Assembly (NCBI GenBank): GCA_951804985.1
Contig: OX638132.1
Span: 92,508,696 to 92,572,695, forward strand
DNA length: 64,000 bases
Source of the DNA: Dryomyza anilis
Lineage: Eukaryota; Arthropoda; Insecta; Diptera; Dryomyzidae
Direction of reading: 5' to 3'
Shown here one piece after another: positions 33,975-45,525 of this stretch. Every line of letters begins with the position of its first letter. The stretch's first letter is position 1. The notes below the pieces were generated by a model. It saw only the letters and a program-made list of their open reading frames with translations, was not told the DNA's origin and ran no database searches. A program made the translations under genes and the position numbers.

Positions 33975-34400
33975 GGAAATTTGAATTCTCGATACATTTT
34001 CGATAAGTTCTGTGATAAAACCCAACCAAGCTAATCTATATTTGATAAAAATAGCGCTTCTTTAATTATTTTAACAGTAAATTCAACAAAAATTAAACAA
34101 CAACAAAAGTTATCTCTATATTATACTTTAAAATAAATAATACACACTTCAAATTCTATTTGAAGTGGTTAAACAAATATTTGTTTGTGTGATTTCGTCA
34201 ATGAATGAATAAAAGCCGACCAAATTAAAACTGAATTACGTAGAAAATAATACTACACGAGTATTCCAAACTATTGCGCTTTTAGTCACCCCTCCTCCTC
34301 CATATAGCACACATTGAATCGTCAAACGTTTCTCACAAATGACCAAATAATGTTTATGAGAATAAAAACTGAACTGCGGTTGTTTCGAGTGAATATTTAA
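33975..34400. other. AT-rich intergenic sequence
   Basis: No feature recognised. Confidence 0.4.
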
Positions 34401-35040
34401 TTAAATTGTTTTCAAACAACGACGCTGTCACACGCGTCATCGAGAACGACGGCCGACGGCCGACGCACCTTGTTTTGGCAAACAACCCCTTTTCGATTTT
34501 CCCAAATTACGAACCATCAATCATATCCCAAATGAACATGAGCCGCCGCTGAAGCAACAAACATCGACATCATCAACGTCATCATCATCCTCATCGAAGT
34601 ACTGAATACTTAAATACCACCCGGTCGTGCGTTGCGATGTCCTTTCCTTCGTCCTTCTTGCCATCATGCTGCTTGAAGTACGCGCACTTGCGCTGGTTGC
34701 CAGATCCACTGCGATATGATGTGAAATCTCGGTTTTTGATGATCCTGAAGTTTGGCGCTTAAAAAAGTAATTACGCAGCATAAACACCAGCCACATGCCG
34801 AGAGATGCGGCCACTTGAGTCAACTGCTTAAGGAGCAGAAAAACCATTCCGCATGTGTGCCGATTAACCACGCACAACATTCAATCAATATTCGGTCTTT
34901 CGGCCGTTCGTCCGTTCGTCCGCTGTTCGACGTGACCCGGAAGATGTCGTCGTCTGTGTGTGTGGGAAACTCCTGTCGCAATCTCGCCAACAAATCCAAC
35001 ATGAATGGATAGACCTGGATAATCGGCAGTCACGAATCAC
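34401..35040. promoter_or_regulatory. GC-rich unique island, possible exon or promoter
   Basis: The most GC-rich non-repeat stretch outside torso-like. It holds GACGGCCGACGGCCGACGC at about 34449, a tandem CGTTCGTC run at about 34905 and several open frames on both strands. On the minus strand an ATG in good context at about 34844 opens a frame with a membrane-like segment (LGMWLVFML). The best coding candidate (34591-34758) is listed separately. The role is not established. Confidence 0.35.
34591..34758 (-). other. Candidate coding exon with strong GC3 bias
   Basis: Open for 55 codons before TGA at 34591-34593. From an acceptor-like ACTTCAG (exon start at 34744) it reads IIKNRDFTSYRSGSGNQRKC and continues with AYFKQHDGKKDEGKD. 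About 30 of 50 codons end in G or C, which is unusual in this AT-rich genome and typical of fly coding sequence. There is no ATG in frame, so it would need an upstream exon. The antisense frame is also open. Not recognised. Confidence 0.3.
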
Positions 35041-35715
35041 TTTGTTGTCGATGTGTCCTGGATTTTGATTTGACTTTCCACGTGTTAATATCTCTTAATC
35101 CCGGGATTTTCCAATACAATGCAGTTAAGCTCCATATGATTACGTAAACTGAACATAGCTGACGACTTGCTGATGACTCTTCGACTGACTCTTCGAGGTC
35201 TTAAATTAATCCATGTTTGAGCGTAGATAATTTGCAATTACTTAGTCATTTTAAAAAGAAAATATAAGCAATGATAAATTTTAATGAATAGTTTAAATAT
35301 GGTTGAAACAGTAGGTAGCAAGATTTGTGCATTTCTGTTTATTTCTCAATGTTATTTCTTATGTTAATCTGAGCTGCAAAATAAATATTACAATTTACTC
35401 AGGGAATTCACCAATTTACAGTACTCAATGAATGAACGAGGAAGCGTCTTTGCTAAAATTATAAAAAATAATATAAAACGAGTAAAAATTTGACCGATAA
35501 CCGATTGTGAAATTATCAGGTGTTCTTGTATTTGAGTATCCATGAACATTGACCTTATCCCCTCCTTATTATGTAACCATAGTTGGATTTACATTTACTA
35601 AACAGTTAATGGTCACGAATAGAATTATTTTATTTGATTAGCACAAGTAATTTACAATTGGGAATGATCTGTATTAATGCATATTTTATTAAATGGGAAC
35701 TATAGAAATATACAC
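35041..35715. other. Intergenic sequence
   Basis: No feature recognised. Confidence 0.4.
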
Positions 35716-36400
35716 TGTAATAGAAATTTACCATATCCCCCGATCATGGTCAGATTATATCATACATGACAAGGAAAATATTCACTGACCATTTTTCGAC
35801 CATGAAACTAGAACAAAAAAAAAGGGAAATGTCCCTCGTAGAAATTCTTTAGGGACATGATAAATTACTGATTCTTGAATAGTATTCTTCATATTATCCG
35901 AACAGTTACTTTAATATTAAGGTTGGGTCATGATCATATCTACCCTACTAAATTTCTACTTGGGGTGAATACAACATTCAAATGATATCTATTCCTAGGG
36001 ATCCTAGGGAGGGTGAATTCAAGGTCTTCAAGATCATATGCTTAGTAGGTACTAATGATACCGGTCAGAGAACATGTATAATGATTACAAATTGTCACCT
36101 TTTTCCCGCAGGACAATGTTATGGGGAACGAGGCTACGACAAACTGTCCAAAAGGGACCAAATAGTGACCCTTGAAAAGTACACGACAAAAAAATAACCG
36201 TAGTGTAAATTATTCGAAGTTCATGATCGAGAACGGAAAATTCGATTTTCTCCTTGTTATAATCCGAGACGACCAAAATGATTAGGACATAGCCATGCCT
36301 AATTGGATATACTTTACTAGAGAAGGAGAACTTGTATCCGATTTGTAAACTCATTAAGATCTCATCAGAGTTCTCTTAGCTGAAAAATGTCCATGTGAAA
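35716..36400. repeat. Remnants related to the GATCATG-rich MITE family D
   Basis: Contains TAGAAATTTACCAT, CCCTCGTAGAAATTCTTTAGGG, GGTCATGATCATATCTACCC and TAAATTTCTACTTGGGG, which are degenerate forms of the CCCTAGTAGAAATTT termini and interior of D1 and D2. The boundaries are unclear. A protein-like stretch at 36112-36197 (plus) after an acceptor-like TTTTTCCCGCAG lies within it. Confidence 0.45.
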
Positions 36401-36434
36401 GTTCGTTTTGGGACATATATCCCTTAAAAAATTA

Positions 36435-39150
36435 TTAAGTTTTCACTCAATATTAGATTTTTTCACTAAAAATTCAATTTTCACTAAAAATTCAATTTTC
36501 ACTAAAAATTAAATTTTCACTAAAAATTCAATTTTTCACTAAAAATTCAATTTTTCACTAAAAAAAATATAATTTTTCACTAAAAAAAATATAATTTTTC
36601 ACAAAAAAAAATATAATTTTTCACTAAATATTAAATTTTTCACTTAAAGTTCAAATTTTCACTAAAAATTCAATTTTTCACTAAAAATTCAATTTTTCAC
36701 TAAAAATTCAATTTTTCACTAAAAATTCAATTTTTCACTAAAAATTCAATTTTTCACTAAAAATTCAATTTTTCACTAAAAATTCAATTTTTCACTAAAA
36801 ATTCAATTTTTTACTAAAAAATTCAATTTTTCACTAAAAATTCAATTTTTCACTAAAAATTCAATTTTTCACTAAAAATTCAATGTTCACTAAAAATTCA
36901 ATTTTCACTAAAAATTCAATTTTTCACTAAAAATTCAATTTTTCACTAAAAATTCAATTTTTCACTAAAAATTCAATTTTTCACTAAAAATTCAATTTTT
37001 CACTAAAAAATTTAATTTTTCACTAAAAATTCAATTTTTCACTAAAAATTCAATTTTTCACTAAAAATTCAATTTTTCACTATAAATTCAATTTTTCACT
37101 AAAAATTCAATTTTTCACTAAAAATTCAATTTTTCACCAAAAATTCAATTTTTCACTAAAAACTCAAAAAAAACTCAACTAAAAATTCAATGTTTCACTA
37201 AAAATTCAATTTTTCACTCAAAATTCAATTTTTCACTAAAAATTCAATGTTCACTAAAAATTCAATTTTCACTAAAAATTCAATTTTTCACTAAAAATTC
37301 AATTTTTCACTAAAAATTCAATTTTTCACTAAAAATTCAATTTTTCACTAAAAATTCAATTTTTCACTAAAAATTTTATTTTTCACTAAAAATTCAATTT
37401 TTCACTAAAAATTCAATTTTTCACTAAAAATTCAATTTTTCACTAAAAATTCAATTTTTCACTAAAAATTCAATTTTTCACTTAAAATTCAATTTTTCAC
37501 TAAAAATTCAATTTTTCACTAAAAATTCAATTTTTCACTAAAAATTAAATTTTTCACTAAAAATTTTATTTTTCACTAAAAATTTAATTTTTCATTAAAA
37601 ACTTAATTTTTCACTAAAAATTCAATTCTTCACTAAAAATTTAATTTTCCACTAAAAATTCAATTTTTCACTAAAAATTCAATTTTTCACTAAAAATTCA
37701 AAGTTCACTAAAAATTCAATTTTCACTTAAAATTCAATTTTCACTAAAAATTCAATTTTTCACTAAAAATTCAATTTTTCACTAAAAATTCAATTTTTCA
37801 CTAAAAATTCAATTTTTCACTAAAACATTTATTTTTCACTAAAAATTTAATTTTTCACGAAAAATTTAATTTTTCACTAAAAATTTAATTTTTCACTAAA
37901 AATTTAATTTTTCAATAAAAATTTAATTATCACTAAAAATTCATTTTTTCACAAAAATTCAATTTTTCACTAAAAATTCAATTTTTACTAAATATTCAAT
38001 TTTTCACTAAAAATTTAATTTTTCACTAAAAATTTAATTTTTCACTAAAAATTTAATTTTTCACTAAAAATTTAATTTTTCACTAAAAATTTAATTTTTC
38101 ACTAAAAATTTAATTTTTCACTAAAAATTTAATATTTCACTAAAAATTTAATTTTTCACTAAAAATTTAATTTTTCACTAAAAATTTAATTTTTCACTAA
38201 AAATTTAATTTTTCACTAAAAATTTAATTTTTCACTAAAAATTTAATTTTTCACTAAAAATTTAATTTTTCACTAAAAATTTAATTTTTCACTAAAAATT
38301 TAATTTTTCACCCAAAATTTAATTTTTCACTAAAAATTTAATTTTTCACTAAAAATTTAATTTTTCACTAAAAATTTAATTTTTCACTAAAAATTTAATT
38401 TTTCACTAAAAATTTAATTTTTCACTAAAAATTCAATTTTTCACAAAAATTTCATTTTTCACTAAAAATTCAATTTTTACTAAAAATTCAATTTTTCACT
38501 CAAAATTCAATTTTTCACTCAAAATTCAAATTTTTACTAAAAATTCCATTTTTCACTAAAAATTCAATTTTTACTAAAAATTCAAATTTTCACTCAAAAT
38601 TTAATTTTTCACTAAAAATTAAATTTTCACTAAAAATACAATTTTCACTAAAAATTCAATTTTCACTAAAAATTCAATTTTTCACCAAAAATTCAATTTT
38701 TCATTAAAAATTTAATTATCACTAAAAATTTAATTATCACTAAAAATTCAAATTTCAACTAAAAATTCAATTTTCACTAAAAATTCATATTTTCACTAAA
38801 AATTCAAATTTTCACTAAAAATTCAATTTTTCACTAAAAATTCAATTTATCACAAAAAATTAAATTTTCAATTAAAAATTCAATTTTTCACATGTTTCAC
38901 TAAAAATTTAAATTTTCACTAAAAATTTAATTTTTCACTAAAAAATTCAATTTTTCACTAAAAATTCAAATTTTCACTAAAAATTAAAATTTTCACTAAA
39001 AATTTAAATTTTCACTAAAAGTTCAATTTTTCACTAATGCAATTTTTTAGTAAAAATTCAAATTTTTACTATAAATTCAAACTTTCATCAGAAATTCAAT
39101 ATTTCACTAAAAATTAAAAAAAATATCAATTTTTCACTAAAAATTTGAAA
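36435..39150. repeat. 19-bp satellite array, 2.7 kb
   Basis: Roughly 140 tandem copies of TTTTTCACTAAAAATTCAA. A block with the TTTAA variant dominates 37990-38420, while TTCAA dominates elsewhere, showing local homogenisation. A marker pair (ATGTTCAC followed by an 18-bp unit) recurs at about 36884, 37249 and, altered, 37702, indicating multi-unit duplications. The edges are more diverged than the core. No coding content. Confidence 0.95.
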
Positions 39151-39874
39151 TAAATTTGTAATTCATTAATTGTCAAAATATTTTTAATTTCGAAAAGCTA
39201 TCATCGAAATCTAAATTTTAATACCTAAAATCACATAGCAGTAAGCAGAGTTTAAAATTTAAATGTGAAGATTTACATATTTTTGAACTGTTCAAAAACA
39301 GAGGGTATATAATCAATAAAATCAATACTGCGAAATTTTTCCATATGCTTTTGATTGTCACTTTGTGAATATTTGTAAAACAAAAGATATTTTTCATTAA
39401 AGTTAACAACTACTATTTCGCAAATTACTCAGGGGTTGAATTATAGCAATATATTTTTGAAATATTATCTCGTAGTTTTAAAAAATATTTAATTTAATTC
39501 ATGTATTAAGTATTCATGGGGCAATGATTGGCGTATCGAACCACAAGCGGATGGATGGATATGTTCAATAAATACCCTCGACAAATCTCGAATTTTGTTT
39601 GCTTTTACTTACTGGCCGAATCCGTACCCAATTAAGAACTCAATCAGGGTGACTGACTACTCGACAAGCTCGCATTTTTCAGTTTTCCTACTGCACTGAG
39701 TTTAGTCAGTGACTGAGTGAGTGAGTGGGTTGAGTGAGTAAGGGTCAGTCTGTCAGTCAATTTATGAAGATTATAAAAAGTTTGCCGCATTTCGGTTTTC
39801 AATTTCAGTGCCTTCGAACGATCCACTTCGCTGATAGATAGTTTGATATGGATGTTTATGTGGATAGATAGATG
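39151..39874. other. Intergenic sequence
   Basis: AT-rich to about 39500, then more balanced, with a GAGTGAGTGAGT run at about 39714. No feature recognised. Confidence 0.4.
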
Positions 39875-41016
39875 CACGCAGAGAAAAGTCATCATGGTTA
39901 AAGAGAATTATGGTTATGGTTAAAGATAATCATATTTTTATGATTGTGACAAATCTGTTAAACAATTAAAGCAATAATTTCGTGAAACGTATATGATGGA
40001 ATCCAGCATATTTATTTATAACTTATAGAACTGTTTCTGGATTTGCTGATCATTGACCTGATTAATAGAATTTGATATAATTTGAGGTTATATGAACTAA
40101 TCAAAGAGTGAAAAATGATGTCAACAAGAATTAATGAAAATAATATGATTATTACATTAATGTCGTAATTATTGTGGATATTATTTTCTCTGTCATATTC
40201 GTTTTTGAAATCTTTATATTATTGGACTTTGTGATCATTGACTTGATTGCTACGAGCTAATATGATTTTGGTTTATATGAACAAATGAACACGGAGAAAG
40301 GTTATATTTGTTAATGAGAGTCTTTATTATATGATTGTAGCGAACGTGTAACATGATTGAAGCACTAACGTCAAGAGAGAATTACGATGAATTCAGTCAA
40401 ACGCAACTTTAAAATCTCTTTATTTCTCTATCATATTCCTTTGTCGAATGTTTTTTACAAACTGACATAGTTTTGATTTATATGGAACAATTGACACAGA
40501 GAAAATTATGTTAGTTTCTGCAATATTAAATAGAATTTATGTTTGTGGTACTGGTGTAACAATATATTAATTTTTAATCGAAATCCTTTTTCGAATCTTT
40601 ATGGATTTTAATGATCATTGATATGATTGCTACAAATCGATATGGTTTTGGGCAATTTTGAGCAATTTCCGATTATTAAAATGAATAATTGCATCAAATG
40701 TAACATGATTGAAGGACCAATGTCGTCTGAGAAACATGATTGACTCAAGTATATATCGGTTCTCTCTGCCTCTCTACAAGTTGACATGTTTTTAGGAATC
40801 ATGATGTTTTTACTTTAAAACGTAATATTATTCTAGCAAACATAAAATTTTTAAATTTATTTATTTGTGACAATCAATAAATATTCTAATTATATAATGA
40901 GTTCTGAGAAATCATTTTACGAATGATTAAATTCATTACGACAATCAACATATAAACTCAGCAATCATTCTTTGGTTTTTAGTTGTCACAAACATAATCA
41001 CATTATTCTCTGCGTG
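39875..41016. mobile_element. 1.14-kb MITE-like element with CACGCAGAGAAAA termini (copy J2)
   Basis: Left end CACGCAGAGAAAAGTCATC and right end ATTATTCTCTGCGTG. Terminus-like strings recur internally (CACGGAGAAAGG at about 40288, CACAGAGAAAATT at about 40494). GATCATTGACNTGATTG-type strings recur at about 40046, 40229 and 40614. This suggests internal tandem duplication that included the left terminus. No coding capacity. Confidence 0.65.
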
Positions 41017-41824
41017 TAAATGATGTGACTGAGCGAGTGCATGATTCGCACTGCATTTTAACTGGACTGGGCTCGGATTGTTTTGATTGAAGATGGCGGA
41101 CTATCGGCCGACCATTCGATTCGATATATGGATGCTGCGGCTAATCTGAATGTATTTACTAACTACCATTGCAGAGAGAGCAATGCGTTATTGGGAGTTG
41201 GAGAGGGTGCAGCAGTCATATCGAGACCGGCATAGATGATAATTTGGGTCTCTGATGATTTTGGGTTGGGCTGCAGCCACTTTCGGCTGTTTGTGTGTGT
41301 GTTGTACATCGATATGTGTGTGTTTGCTTTTGTTTTTGGAAATATTATATGTTCATACCTCCGTTTCCTATAAATTGAGTAAATATTTGAGTTCGTAAGT
41401 GGATTGAAGATGGATGAGTTTATCACATGTCGATATGTCCGTCCGTCGCAGCGATGCTCCTTTGTTTTACGAAATCGTTTCATTTCGTTTCGTTCGGGTA
41501 GAACTCCTCAGCATCGTGTGGGCCAACTCAAACACATACATAGCACACATACTTAGACAAACCACATGCTTACTATATGTGTATGTGTTGGCGGAGGGAT
41601 GGAGGTGAGGGTGCGTCTGCGTCTACAACAAGTTGGCCAATTACTGTAAAATTGTTGATGATTATGAATTTAGTCGTTGGCAACGCATTTCACTCAAATC
41701 TAAAATTAGAATTTGCCAGCAGGGGGGTTGGTTTAATTTTAATAATCGATTGGCTATTATTTGGAAACCAAAACAATTCTTCTAATTAACTTAATTGATG
41801 TCGATTCATGCAGATTTTGCATGA
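41017..41824. other. GC-richer intergenic sequence
   Basis: 41030-41640 has balanced composition and includes an 18-codon ORF in good context (AAGATGGCG at about 41088; MADYRPTIRFDIWMLRLI) and GTGTGTGTGT tracts near 41290-41330. No gene recognised; possibly regulatory. Confidence 0.3.
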
Positions 41825-42760
41825 ATTTTTCACAAAAAATTAAAATTTTAACTAAAAACTAAATTTTGCACTAAAAATTCAAATTTTCACTAAAATTTTT
41901 ATTTTTCACTAAAAATTCAAATTTTCACTAAAAACTAAATTTTGCACTAAAAATTCAAATGTTCACTAAAAATTCAATTTTTCACTAAAAATTCAATTTT
42001 TCACTAAAAATTCAATTTTTCACTAAAAATTCAATTTTTCACTAAAAATTCAATTTTTCACTAAAAATTCAATTTTTCACTAAAAATTCAATTTTTCACT
42101 AAAAATTCAATTTTTCACTAAAAATTCAATTTTTCACTAAAAATTCAATTTTTCACTAAAAATTCAATTTTTCACTAAAAATTCAATTTTTCACTAAAAA
42201 TTCAATTTTACACCAAAAATTAAATTTTTAATAAAAATTTAATTTTTCACTAAAAAATTCAATTTTTCACAAAAAATTCTATTTTTCACTAAAAATTAAA
42301 TTTTTCACTAAAAATTAAATTTTTACTAAAATTCAATTTTTCACTATAAATTCAATTTTTAATGAAAAATTCAATTTTTCATTAAAAATTCAATTTTTTA
42401 CAAAAAATTCAATTTTTCATTAAAAATTCAATTTTTCACAAAAAATTCAATTTTTCACTAAAAATTCAATTTTTCACTAAAAATTCAATTTTTCACTAAA
42501 AATTCAATTTTTCACTAAAAAAAAACATTTTTTAATACAATTTAATTCGTAACGAAAAAATTCAAATGTGCACTAAAAAATTCAGTTATCCACTAAAAAA
42601 AAACTATTTTTCATTATAAATTAAATTTTTCACAAAAAATTAATTTTTTCCACTAAAAATTCACATTTTTAACATAATTTCATTTTTTCACTAAAAATTC
42701 CAATTATCATTAAAACTTCCATTTTTCACTAAAAATTAATTTTTTTATTAAAAACTATTT
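41825..42760. repeat. 19-bp satellite array, 0.9 kb
   Basis: Same monomer, TTTTTCACTAAAAATTCAA, as 36435-39150. The core (about 41955-42210) is nearly uniform. Both ends are degraded, with AT-rich interruptions and variants such as TTTCATTAAAAATTC. Confidence 0.95.
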
Positions 42761-43324
42761 TTATTTGAATAAATAAAAAATTATAGAATAAAAAAGAAAA
42801 ACATTAATTTAATTAATTTATGTAAAAATCATAATTATTATAAGTTTATTTCAGACAATTTAATTATAGTTTTTTTTTTTAAAGTAAAAATATTATCTAA
42901 ATTTGAAATTCGAAAAGCATTGTTTGTTGCATGGTTTATGTACATAATTTATGTCACTTTCCAACACTTATTATAGGTTCTTGTCTGAGATATTTGAAAA
43001 GTGACAATAGTGCGGACAAGAACCCACACCTGTGAATAATTTTCCGAAAACTCTCAAAAGTCCAATTAGAATTTCTGAAATAAACAATTCACAATAACAA
43101 TAACAAAAAAAAAGGATTTTTTTGTAATTAAATAATTTAATAATTACTTTAAAAAAACAGAATTTTATTGCGTATTTGTAGGCTGATCTTTAAGGTATCA
43201 GTCTCATAGAAATGATTATGCAAATTATGCTCCTATAAATCTGCTATGGTTTTTTTACAAAAAATTGTTACGAGAGGATAAAACAAATGGAATAGAAAAA
43301 AACAAAATAAAATATGAATATTTT
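42761..43324. other. AT-rich intergenic sequence
   Basis: No feature recognised. Confidence 0.4.
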
Positions 43325-43567
43325 TATACCCTACACTAAGAGTGAAAGGGTATATTCAGTTTGGTACGCCGTTTGTAACACCCAGAAAAAAGCATCTCCG
43401 GTATGGAAAAGTATTCTTGATGTTCTTGATCTACATGACCTCCTGAGTCGATTTAGCGATGTCCGTCAGTATGTCTCTCCATCTGTTGAAATCACGATTA
43501 CAGAAAAAGTAGAAGAGCCAGAGCAATGAAACTTTAGATTACTAAATATCTAAGCTGCCTGAACTTG
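43325..43567 (+). mobile_element. mini-me/DINE-1-like repeat, subfamily B, truncated (copy B3)
   Basis: The first 240 bp of a subfamily B element: TATACCCTACACTAAGAGTG start, a degraded GTCC/GTCT region and CTAAGCTGCCTGAAC. It is cut off thereafter. A further diverged GTCCGTCCGTCCG-containing fragment with similar flanks lies at about 43740-43860. Confidence 0.65.
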
Positions 43568-44690
43568 GCATGAATTTTGTCAAAAATTGTCAAAATTTTT
43601 TTTTAAGTTGACTTTAAATTGTCTTTGAATAAGTATGCGCCATTATTTTTATAATCATATCAAAATATATAACTGATAATGTATCCATATACCGATCTTT
43701 AATTTTTTATTTATTTGATTAATATTATGCTGTTGCATATCATCATAATGTCCGTCCGTCCGCTTGTAGACGGCAAACACGCTCAGAAGAAAACTAAAAG
43801 AGCTATATACTTCAAACTTTCGATTTTTAGTGAATAATATATAAGTATAAAATATGTTAAAATGATGTTATTCCTTTAACAGATATGCCCACTATACGTC
43901 AATTTCATGCACTTAAACCATCACAGATATTTCCCGGTGGTTATAATATTTCTTTGAAAAAATTTAAAATAGCAAAATATATTAACGATGACTAAAATGA
44001 AAAAAATGTTTTTTATCTTTATTGGTTCCAAATTTAATGACTTTTTTTCCGAAAACATACACTTTTTGATCTCTGTGTGACGCATGCATTTTTATTATTG
44101 AAAAAAAACCTTTATAATGATGGTTCAATGAAGACAAAGGGTACCCAATTTGTAAATTTTTGAACGTTTACATTTTCGACTTATGTCTACCTAGACCTAA
44201 CAATGGGATGATGCAATTTTGCACTGTGTGCTGCTTAAAAAATAAGTTGAAAAAGTCAAGGTAGTATCATATAATAAATCACACGAAGATCCTTTTTATA
44301 AATTGTGTATTTTTTTACTAATATAAAAATGGTAGATATTTAGAAACGGCATACAGCGTCATTATTTCAGTTACAGTATTGCAAATTAAACTTTATGATA
44401 CGGATAATGGAAAATGGTTGGAAACATAAATTGAAAATGTGTATAAAAAAATAAGAGTTTTTGTTTAAAATGTTCTACTATTTTAAATATTCAATCACAA
44501 ATTTCAATCAAAAATTCGGATTAATCTAAATGCTTATAAATCAATAAATACATTAGCCAACATTTTGAAAACATTAATTACTCAAATAACCAGCTAATAA
44601 GCAATTTATTGATCTACAATAAAATATGTAAACGGTGCTCATCTTTATTATAACGAAATTAATGTAATTTAAAATATATTTTTTATTGAA
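43568..44690. other. AT-rich sequence with a transposon end at 44180-44228
   Basis: CTTATGTCTACCTAGAC followed by TTTTGCACTGTG at 44178-44228 matches the right end of the CACAGTG-terminated element at 11240-12917. A second, diverged or truncated copy therefore ends here; its left end was not found. The remainder is unremarkable. Confidence 0.35.
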
Positions 44691-45174
44691 AATTGGTTAT
44701 AAAATTTTATCTCTGTTAATAAATGAATATTAAATTTTCACTCATATTTTAGACAATTAAATTGCCTTTCCAATAGTATATCACATCTTCGAATTCCATG
44801 ATTTCTTCCTTTTTTAAAATGTACGTAAAGTTGAAATTTACAAAAATAAAAATACAAATTTTTAAACTTCCAAATCAAAACACCCGCCAGTGTTAGCTTA
44901 CCAGTTTAAAACTACTGTTATTGGTTAGAAAGTACTGGGAATGAACTGGTATATCATTATAAATCATAAAAAAACAGGGGTGATCGATAACGATATTTTG
45001 AGAAAATTTGTATTTTTATTTTTGTAAATTTCAAATTTACGTACATTGTAAAAAAAGTCAAAAAATCATGGGATTCGAGGATGTGATATACCATTGGAAA
45101 ATTAATTTAATTGTCTGAAATATGAGTGAAAAATTGTTATTCATTTATTAGCAGATATAATTTTCTAACCAATT
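44691..45174. mobile_element. Foldback element with about 175-bp arms (copy H1)
   Basis: The left arm (44691-44863) starts AATTGGTTATAAAATTTTAT; the right arm (about 44999-45174) is its inverted copy ending AACCAATT. Shared internal strings include TCACATCTTCGAATTCCATG and GTACGTAAAGTTGAAATTTAC. The centre holds CACCCGCCAGTG. No coding content. Confidence 0.7.
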
Positions 45175-45354
45175 TTCTTTAATAGACTATGTCGGTAAAA
45201 TGCATTTACTAAGCATCTTTAACTGGGTGCAAAATAGGATAGTTTTTTATTTTACATTTTCTTATTTTTTTGAATCATAAAATCACCCCCCGAGTTATTG
45301 ACATCGATGAGCCAAACACCCTGTATATTTTACCAAAATGTTCACTTAAACCAA

Positions 45355-45525
45355 TAAAAAATTCATCAGTAGATATAACATTTATATAAAGTATTTGAAT
45401 ATAAGTGGTCTGTTCACAGATCACAATAGACCGATCATTCCAGTTTTCTTACAGCATATAAGAAACACAAATTATGAGTTTCATTGATATAGGTCTTCTA
45501 GTGTTTCTGTAATCGTGGTTGAATA
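45355..45525 (-). mobile_element. mini-me/DINE-1-like repeat fragment, reverse orientation
   Basis: On the minus strand it shares ATTACAGAAACAC, CAATGAAACTCATAAT, GATCGGTCTATTGTGA and CCACTTATATTCAAATAC with the middle of subfamily B copies. No ends present. Confidence 0.5.

Noticed and set aside
36112..36197. Terminal exon after TTTTTCCCGCAG with a protein-like frame (CYGERGYDKLSKRDQ)
   Set aside because: It lies inside a stretch related to the GATCATG-rich MITE family, the frame is short, and no partner exon is seen.
35982..36197. 71-codon ORF starting MISIPRDPREGEF
   Set aside because: Repeat-related sequence and no recognisable domain; the start context is poor.
36435..39150. CRISPR-like regular repeat
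   Set aside because: Monomers are directly adjacent with no unique spacers, and the genome is eukaryotic; it is a satellite.
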